A stretch of 10,226 nt of DNA from JBPEXY01 sp052031065 (GTDB lineage: Bacteria; Pseudomonadota; Gammaproteobacteria; Immundisolibacterales; Immundisolibacteraceae). Position numbers and translations under genes: made by a program. The notes below the pieces were generated by a model, which was not told the DNA's origin, made no database searches, and worked only from the letters and a program-made list of their open reading frames with translations. Shown here piece after piece: positions 6,301 through 10,226 of the stretch. The stretch covers positions 1 to 10,226 of the forward strand of contig JBPEXY010000133.1 of assembly GCA_052031065.1 (NCBI GenBank). The letters run 5' to 3'. Numbering within the stretch: the stretch's first letter is position 1; every line of letters starts with the position of its first letter.

Positions 6301-8014
6301 TCCGACAGCGACCAGGCCGGCGGAATTGAGGGCAATAGTTGCAGGACAGTTAGCGTCAAATGTAGCAACTCTCATCGAACAAGGTCGGTGGGACCAGGCG
6401 CAGCAGCTGGCAATCGATGCACGGCAACTACTACCGGCGATCCCGGCGGCAAATACACTGGTTGGTGAAGTTGAAAGAGCTAAAACCAGCGCAGAAACGG
6501 ATATCCGCAGACAGCGGATCGAGCAGTTAACCGGAGCAATTGCCCAAATACTGCAGAAACCAACATTTGATCCAGCATGGGAAGCTGAACTAAGGGGTAA
6601 CTGGAGAAGGTTGAGACCACTTCTGGTTAACGATACCGAGCGCTTTTCTACGGAACAGAACACCATCGCCGAGACTTTTTTAAAGGAGGCCAGTGCACGT
6701 CAGGACTCCCAGCTATTTGTTGAAGCAAGAGATATCTTACGCTCTGGTCAACGAGTTTTACCGGAATACAAAGGTTTCACGGCGGCATTTGAGTCGCTGG
6801 TCGCAAGCCAGCAGGAGTTTAGAAAAACTGAGCTGGCTAAAGCCCGGGCAGGTGAAATATCAGCTTTAAAACAGACGCTGACGACACAACTTCAAGCTCA
6901 ATCACTCAGCGAGGCAACCCAGACGTTTCAAAAAATACGACGCCTGGTACCGAATGACGACCCCTATCTTACCCGCGAAGCCCCTCAATTATTCGGGCCG
7001 GCTTATATGACCCTTGCTGAGGAGCTCGCTGGCGAAGAGAGGTTTATTGACGCCCTCAAATTAGCCAAAACAGGGTTGCAAATTGCACCAAACGATCAAC
7101 AACTCAACGCTGCCCATGACCTCTATGAAAACGAGGCGATTTTAGCCAAGCTTTCAGAACAGTTTGCGAAAGCCCGGGGTCCATCATCTCAGGCTACCAA
7201 TATCCTGAATGAAAGGCTCCAATCATTGAGAGAAAGGTCACCGGTGCGCGCTGACACCATTGCAGAACGTTTTGGCGATCTCTTTGCTAGACGGGCCAGT
7301 GAAACCATAAGCAACGATAAGAGCGCTTATCGTGCGTGGATATTGAAAGGCAAGGAACTATTTCCAAATGATGTGCGCTTTCAGGTCAACGTTTCGAAAT
7401 CGGCATTAGCGGGTCGCCCATGCTCAGCTGATATAGCCGGATACGGGCGTCGTAACGCAGGCGTTTGCTTTGATGTGATCGCGGGCAGTTCCCGTGGCCC
7501 GTTGATGGTTGTTATTCCATCAGACACCCCGTTTGCCATGGGGAAATATGAAATTTCACAAAAGGATTTTGATCTGTTTTGCTCTGAAACCAGCAAGTGT
7601 GCAGCGAGAGGTACAGACCCTCTTACCCCGGTTACCCAGATAAGTCGCGAGCTTGCAGAGGAATACACGGGCTGGTTATCTGAACGCACCGGTTCCAGAT
7701 ACAGACTTCCCAGTGATGATGAGTGGGTGTTTGCTGCGACTGCTAACGGACAATTCGACAAGGACTACAACTGTCATTTAAAACTTGGCGGTAATGTCAT
7801 CAAAGGTGCTAACCTGCTGGCCATCAATTCCGGGAAGGCTAATAGCTGGGGTCTTCACAATTCGATTGGCAACGCTCAGGAATGGGTTGCAGACGGCAGT
7901 GTCCGCGGCGGTGCATTCAAAGACACAATGTCCAATTGTGATGTATCTTTAAAACGTAATCATGATGGCAGCCCAGACGACATCACAGGCTTCCGGGTCC
8001 TTAAAGAACTCTAG
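3371..8014 (+). CDS. Transmembrane Ser/Thr protein kinase with periplasmic helical repeats and C-terminal FGE-sulfatase-like domain
   Basis: The predicted role is a membrane receptor-type kinase that phosphorylates cytoplasmic proteins. Layout of the 1547 residues: a helical start with a SHOCT-like motif (residues 50-68); an acidic Ser/Thr-rich linker (70-225); a kinase domain (about 228-500); one membrane helix (506-523); an all-helical repeat region (about 529-1347) with no cysteine; and a reduced FGE-sulfatase/SUMF1-like domain (about 1350-1547). Kinase motifs: glycine loop GVGGMG (236-241), Lys264 (VAVK), Glu283, HSDFKPGN (Asp360, Asn365), DFG (378-380), SCE in place of APE (415-417), DPRDDIYALGC. 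A Ser replaces the usual Arg before Asp360, making it a non-RD kinase. FGE-like hallmarks: RLPSDDEWVFAAT, GNAQEWV, VRGGAF, GFRV. The ATG has no clear Shine-Dalgarno site, but the sequence from it looks coding. The next gene starts 23 bases after the stop. It resembles PpkA in setting but has an FGE-like domain, not a vWA domain. Confidence 0.95.
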   Translation: MALDTSQLESYLDAYTLQQLTLTKLIKEFEQLIAQDAANAQLIANTLENYLRGGEITISGYKEIKAEIDLPPADSSEQHTTSSRQTSAELNTDTGLEETVFAPTNLDASTDSQETTETENIDLDSLSDLEEIVDQTESVSLGDQEQTILTTGTQPNPVGTATANKAVDEEATQLADPDSTEVVIETSGQGSSWPGGHRQTTGSSTWSDPTSWSENEEPLTVGSVIKERFELVEKLGVGGMGVVYKALDRRKVEAQDRDPYVAVKILNDEFKQHPKALQALQREARKTQELAHPNIMTVYDFDRVGSDVYMTMEFLSGEPMDVVIKKRKGKPFPEDEAMAMIEGMAEALGYAHRRNLVHSDFKPGNVFLTKNGTIKVLDFGIAARVSNPAVDEDDGADKTVFDVKQFGAFTPAYASCEIMEGEEPDPRDDIYALGCVAYQLLGGKHPFNRKRATFARDNGLIPEPIETLNRRQQKALNRSLAFSRDECIPSVEELIDGLQRRKSRAVPIGIGIAAALIVIAVAMQSTITNYFEQQRYDEVMALLDSSDTADIENGLSALEQTEEPVKTRLMTDARETILTFYEAQTGTLIDNATGEVNFPRAAELVEAARRLYPDSAQIERMLDTIDSRRIRLLNDLTNRFNTALENGFLTQNPTEDDITDILAEVRQIDPGHPLVTDQRLPGAYTDQAEKAIKEQQFERAAILVNTGLNLFANNPSLINAQAEIKSARTEAENDAKVAQIVATLDQDTLPTTLAGFNSVLPSLLAIQEIDPENAVLAAYTEAVQNFTPTAVNQLIANKEWEQANEFLSEYGILLNADLIIAQQQKLTDEKAVYDARVSRALEEFEHSITNATTEEELANSARLLEQLSNLSSRQDHSLLYAQNRMAFSYIQLARKGRGSVNQGQTSSLLERANRASPWGAMAQALEFERSALTTSFASLPDKASVEEQLSGQKIDESLGADDAAGLVILIERLATVDPTATRPAELRAIVAGQLASNVATLIEQGRWDQAQQLAIDARQLLPAIPAANTLVGEVERAKTSAETDIRRQRIEQLTGAIAQILQKPTFDPAWEAELRGNWRRLRPLLVNDTERFSTEQNTIAETFLKEASARQDSQLFVEARDILRSGQRVLPEYKGFTAAFESLVASQQEFRKTELAKARAGEISALKQTLTTQLQAQSLSEATQTFQKIRRLVPNDDPYLTREAPQLFGPAYMTLAEELAGEERFIDALKLAKTGLQIAPNDQQLNAAHDLYENEAILAKLSEQFAKARGPSSQATNILNERLQSLRERSPVRADTIAERFGDLFARRASETISNDKSAYRAWILKGKELFPNDVRFQVNVSKSALAGRPCSADIAGYGRRNAGVCFDVIAGSSRGPLMVVIPSDTPFAMGKYEISQKDFDLFCSETSKCAARGTDPLTPVTQISRELAEEYTGWLSERTGSRYRLPSDDEWVFAATANGQFDKDYNCHLKLGGNVIKGANLLAINSGKANSWGLHNSIGNAQEWVADGSVRGGAFKDTMSNCDVSLKRNHDGSPDDITGFRVLKEL
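5162..7411 (+). other. Coding region for seven to eight degenerate ~100-residue helical repeats in the kinase ectodomain
   Basis: Each unit opens with an aromatic or aliphatic residue, two or three residues, then A..L...(A/G)..L.P, a TPR-like helical hairpin. A longer helical stretch follows, often ending in a second (I/V)(D/V)P turn. Unit starts by residue: F598 (FPRAAELVEAARRLYP), F697 (FERAAILVNTGLNLF), W800 (WEQANEFLSEYG), V900 (weakest), W1007 (WDQAQQLAIDARQLLP), F1116 (FVEARDILRSGQRVLP), F1225 (FIDALKLAKTGLQIAP) and a truncated last unit at A1319 (AYRAWILKGKELFP). Spacings are 99, 103, 100, 107, 109, 109 and 94 residues. No cysteine occurs in the array. It probably forms a long periplasmic solenoid for ligand or envelope-protein binding. 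Confidence 0.6.
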
Positions 8015-8037
8015 AGCGCCAATCAGGTTTCGAAGCC

Positions 8038-9831
8038 ATGTCAAGTATAAAAAGCCCGGTCAGGCAACTAGCTTGGAACTACTATACGGGGAAAGCCGGA
8101 TCACTTGATGAGTACCGCGATAAACGCAGACAGATTGTGGAAGCAGTTATTGCCGGTGCTCAGATTCCAGAAATTAATCCGCCGGATCGCGTGGATTCCG
8201 AGGATAGCGAATCAACTGAGCTTAATCCCAAACATTGTACCGATGATCCGGTCGCATCCAGTGTTTCTTCGCAAAACAAACCAGCTACCAGAGTCAGCAA
8301 GGCGCTTATTTCGGCATCGATAGTAATTTTAATGATGCTTGGTCTGCTCTTCTATGCCCGTACAAACCGAGACGACACCCTAAGACCGGATATTGAGACC
8401 GCAACGATTCAGCCACTTGCACCCACCGCGGAACCCAAACTGCCTGAAGCCTTAACGGCAACCTTAACAAACCTGTTCAATTCAGACTTCGACTCCAATG
8501 AAGTTGCTGTCTTTATTGAACAATGGAACGCTCTACCTCCCAAGTCTAGGAATCAGCTTCGCAACACCCCTCAGCTACTCGCGTTCACAGAACGGGTTGC
8601 ACAAAAAACCGCCGAACTGCTCACTCTTGCTGGAGCCGGTGCTTCAATCTCCGAAACGGAAAAAACCAGCTTTGAAGAACTAATCTCAGCTCTGGGTCTT
8701 GCACCCCCTAACTGGCCCATATCTGAAGACACTTATCAGATAGATAACCTGTTGCCGCTGTCTGATGAAGGCTTAGAGCCAGATCATGAAAGTGCACAGG
8801 AATTGACTGATGTGCCAGACGGTGAGTCGTTGGAAAAAACCTCCCTACCCCCGGCCCCCTCCCCCGCTACCGCAACGAACGAAGCAAATAGAACTGAGCC
8901 ATTAGCGAGCATGGAGCTTAATTCCATGTCTACCGCTCTCAACGCCAGGCTACCGCGGGTTGAGACTGCACAGGTCGGCAACACGCAGAAAGTGGAAAAA
9001 AATCCGGTAAGTGAGCAACCCCCCAAAAACGCGATCATCAACCATATCAGTAGACCAGCATCTATAGTGCTTTCTGAGCGGGAGGGCTGTTCAGCTAGAT
9101 ATTCCGTAAAACGATCCAAAAGTTGTGCGGATTTTCTAAGTTCAAAGATCCGTGGTCCGAAGATGGTTATTGTTCCACCAGGGAAGTTCCTGATGGGAGA
9201 TCCGAGACGCCGCGGCGAAACCCCTCAGGTAGAAATCTCTATTGCTAAAACTATTGGTATATCAGCCTACGAGATTACTGAACGAGACTACTTCTTTTAC
9301 TGCAAAAACAGTGATGTTCGATGCCCGCAACCGAGCGAGGATCCGCTCATGCCAGTGGTAGACATAAACTGGAACGAAGCGATGGGCTACACTGAGTGGC
9401 TATCTGGCCGAACCGGAAAAAATTACCGCCTGCCCACTGAAGCAGAATGGGAGTATGCCACCCGCGGAGGAACGACTAGCCGCTACCCATTCGGTGACAG
9501 GTTAATGATTACCCAGGCCAGATTCTCGCAAAAGAACAGTATCGCCCAAGGGCCACTGTCTAGCGGACAACCTATAAACTCCAACCCGTTCGGGCTATAT
9601 CACACAGTTGGGAACGTTCGCGAATGGGTTGCCGATTCTTGGCAAGATCATCACGACCAGCAGATTGCGGATGGCCAAGCTCGTACCGGCAGCGGCCCTC
9701 GTGTCGTCCGTGGCGGTTCCTATGCCGACAACGAGGACGGTTTACGCTCTTCCGCACGGCAACCACTGGACCAGTCCACCCGCGACCGCTATACCGGCTT
9801 TAGGGTTGTACTTGAGTTATCAGCTGAATAG
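8038..9831 (+). CDS. Single-pass membrane protein with periplasmic FGE-sulfatase/SUMF1-like domain
   Basis: This is the partner gene of the kinase, 597 residues, starting 23 bases after the kinase stop with only a weak AGG site (8025-8027), so translation is probably coupled. Layout: cytoplasmic N-terminus with a SHOCT-like motif (about 15-33, YYTGKAGSLDEYRDKRRQI); one membrane helix (89-107) followed by Arg; a disordered Pro/Thr/Ser/Glu-rich linker (about 110-345); a hinge C351SA...C363...RGP; and a full FGE-sulfatase-like domain (about 374-595). Its hallmarks are MVIVPPGKFLMGD, YEITERDY, RLPTEAEWEYATRGG, GNVREWVADSW, RVVRGGSYADN and GFRV. A second cysteine pair is C422/C429. The copper-binding cysteines of genuine formylglycine-generating enzymes are absent from the segment after VRGGSY, so it is likely a binding or sensory domain, not a sulfatase activator. 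COG1262 proteins of this kind accompany kinase/phosphatase pairs in some T6SS loci. Confidence 0.92.
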   Translation: MSSIKSPVRQLAWNYYTGKAGSLDEYRDKRRQIVEAVIAGAQIPEINPPDRVDSEDSESTELNPKHCTDDPVASSVSSQNKPATRVSKALISASIVILMMLGLLFYARTNRDDTLRPDIETATIQPLAPTAEPKLPEALTATLTNLFNSDFDSNEVAVFIEQWNALPPKSRNQLRNTPQLLAFTERVAQKTAELLTLAGAGASISETEKTSFEELISALGLAPPNWPISEDTYQIDNLLPLSDEGLEPDHESAQELTDVPDGESLEKTSLPPAPSPATATNEANRTEPLASMELNSMSTALNARLPRVETAQVGNTQKVEKNPVSEQPPKNAIINHISRPASIVLSEREGCSARYSVKRSKSCADFLSSKIRGPKMVIVPPGKFLMGDPRRRGETPQVEISIAKTIGISAYEITERDYFFYCKNSDVRCPQPSEDPLMPVVDINWNEAMGYTEWLSGRTGKNYRLPTEAEWEYATRGGTTSRYPFGDRLMITQARFSQKNSIAQGPLSSGQPINSNPFGLYHTVGNVREWVADSWQDHHDQQIADGQARTGSGPRVVRGGSYADNEDGLRSSARQPLDQSTRDRYTGFRVVLELSAE

Positions 9832-9934
9832 ACTCTCTCCCCCTCCTTTGCTGATTCGCCTTGAGACCCGGCTAGTCAACACCACTGCGTTTCGACAACA
9901 ATTGCTACCCTAGTTGTAAGGACCCGTTATTGCC
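9832..9934 (+). other. Intergenic spacer between the cassette and folE
   Basis: The 103 bases start with a pyrimidine-rich run and end with the folE leader. I see no hairpin with a T-run that would act as a terminator and no clear sigma-70 promoter. A short inverted match, CAAC...GTTG, lies at about 9896-9916. Whether folE is read from its own promoter cannot be settled by eye. Confidence 0.3.
9918..9922 (+). promoter_or_regulatory. Ribosome binding site of folE
   Basis: AAGGA lies 12 bases before the ATG at 9935. The spacing is on the long side, but no other start in this frame has a better site. Confidence 0.5.
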
Positions 9935-10226
9935 ATGGAAAAGCTGTTTACATCACTGATTGAGGAAATGGGGGAGGATCCCACCAGAGAGGGGCTGCTC
10001 GACACGCCGAAACGTGCCGCCAAAGCGATGCAGTTTCTGACCAAAGGCTATCGTCAGGATATCGACGAGATCGTCAACAACGCCATTTTTGAGGCCGACA
10101 CCGACGAGATGGTCATCGTCAAGGATATCGAACTCTATTCCCTTTGCGAGCATCACCTGCTGCCCTTTATCGGCAAGTGTCATGTTGCCTATATCCCCAA
10201 TGGCAAGGTACTGGGCCTTTCCAAAA
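9935..10226 (+). CDS. folE: GTP cyclohydrolase I (C-terminus off window)
   Basis: FolE converts GTP to 7,8-dihydroneopterin triphosphate, the first step of tetrahydrofolate synthesis, as a cytoplasmic homomultimer. The 97 visible codons start MEKLFTSLIEEMGEDPTREG and contain the family motif LLDTPKRAAKAM near the N-terminus. The zinc/active-site stretch SLCEHHLLPFIGKCHVAYIP follows, where Cys71 and His74 correspond to zinc ligands Cys110 and His113 of E. coli FolE. The final zinc cysteine and catalytic residues lie past the right edge. The short N-terminus suggests the roughly 180-190 residue form common in pseudomonads and marine gammaproteobacteria, not the 222-residue E. coli form. It appears to be a housekeeping gene unrelated to the cassette and marks its right boundary. 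Confidence 0.95.
   Translation, partial: MEKLFTSLIEEMGEDPTREGLLDTPKRAAKAMQFLTKGYRQDIDEIVNNAIFEADTDEMVIVKDIELYSLCEHHLLPFIGKCHVAYIPNGKVLGLSK

Noticed and set aside
6034..6666. Minus-strand open frame of 210 codons inside the kinase gene
   Set aside because: It lies antisense to the repeat region, has a Ser/Ala-rich shadow composition and no recognisable domain. The same holds for the minus frame at 3638-4189.
2321..9831. Calling the cassette part of a type VI secretion system
   Set aside because: No Tss core component, FHA protein, Hcp, VgrG or TagF is encoded in the window. The likeness rests only on accessory families.
9157..9831. Calling the third gene a functional sulfatase-maturing formylglycine-generating enzyme
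   Set aside because: The two copper-binding cysteines expected late in the domain are missing and no sulfatase gene is present.
1..10226. tRNA, rRNA, CRISPR array, riboswitch, integrase attachment site
   Set aside because: No cloverleaf, spaced repeat array or other recognisable structure of these kinds was seen on reading both strands by eye.

Overview
This window looks like the chromosome of a gammaproteobacterium, probably a marine or halophilic relative of Marinobacter, Hahella or Halomonas. That placement is inferred from the FolE type, the CZB chemoreceptor and the intermediate base composition; no marker in the window proves it.

Layout. Positions 1-909 (minus strand) hold the first 303 codons of a soluble chemoreceptor with a CZB zinc-binding domain; its C-terminus lies off the left edge. 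A likely sigma-28 promoter for it sits at 945-971. Positions 1008-2320 are one IS3-family insertion sequence with both inverted repeats. Its orfB catalytic frame is intact, but orfA is broken by two frameshifts and no target duplication is visible.

Positions 2520-9831 hold a co-directional three-gene cassette: a complete PP2C-type protein phosphatase, a 1547-residue transmembrane Ser/Thr kinase, and a 597-residue single-pass protein. The kinase has an N-terminal SHOCT-like motif, an acidic linker, the kinase domain and one membrane helix. Outside the membrane it has about 820 residues of cysteine-free helical repeats with a period near 100 residues, then a reduced C-terminal FGE-sulfatase-like domain. 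The third protein has its own SHOCT-like N-terminus, one membrane helix, a disordered linker and a full-size FGE-sulfatase-like domain. The two FGE-like domains share a distinctive cysteine pattern, so they look like partners or paralogues.

Working model (inference): the kinase and phosphatase form a reversible phosphorylation switch on the cytoplasmic side. The long repeat solenoid and the paired FGE-like domains sense or bind something in the periplasm. Kinase, PP2C and COG1262 (FGE-like) genes are known accessories of type VI secretion loci, but no core T6SS gene and no FHA protein is visible here. The cassette therefore appears to stand alone between a chemoreceptor/IS element and folE.

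Positions 9935-10226 are the first 97 codons of folE, GTP cyclohydrolase I, which runs off the right edge.
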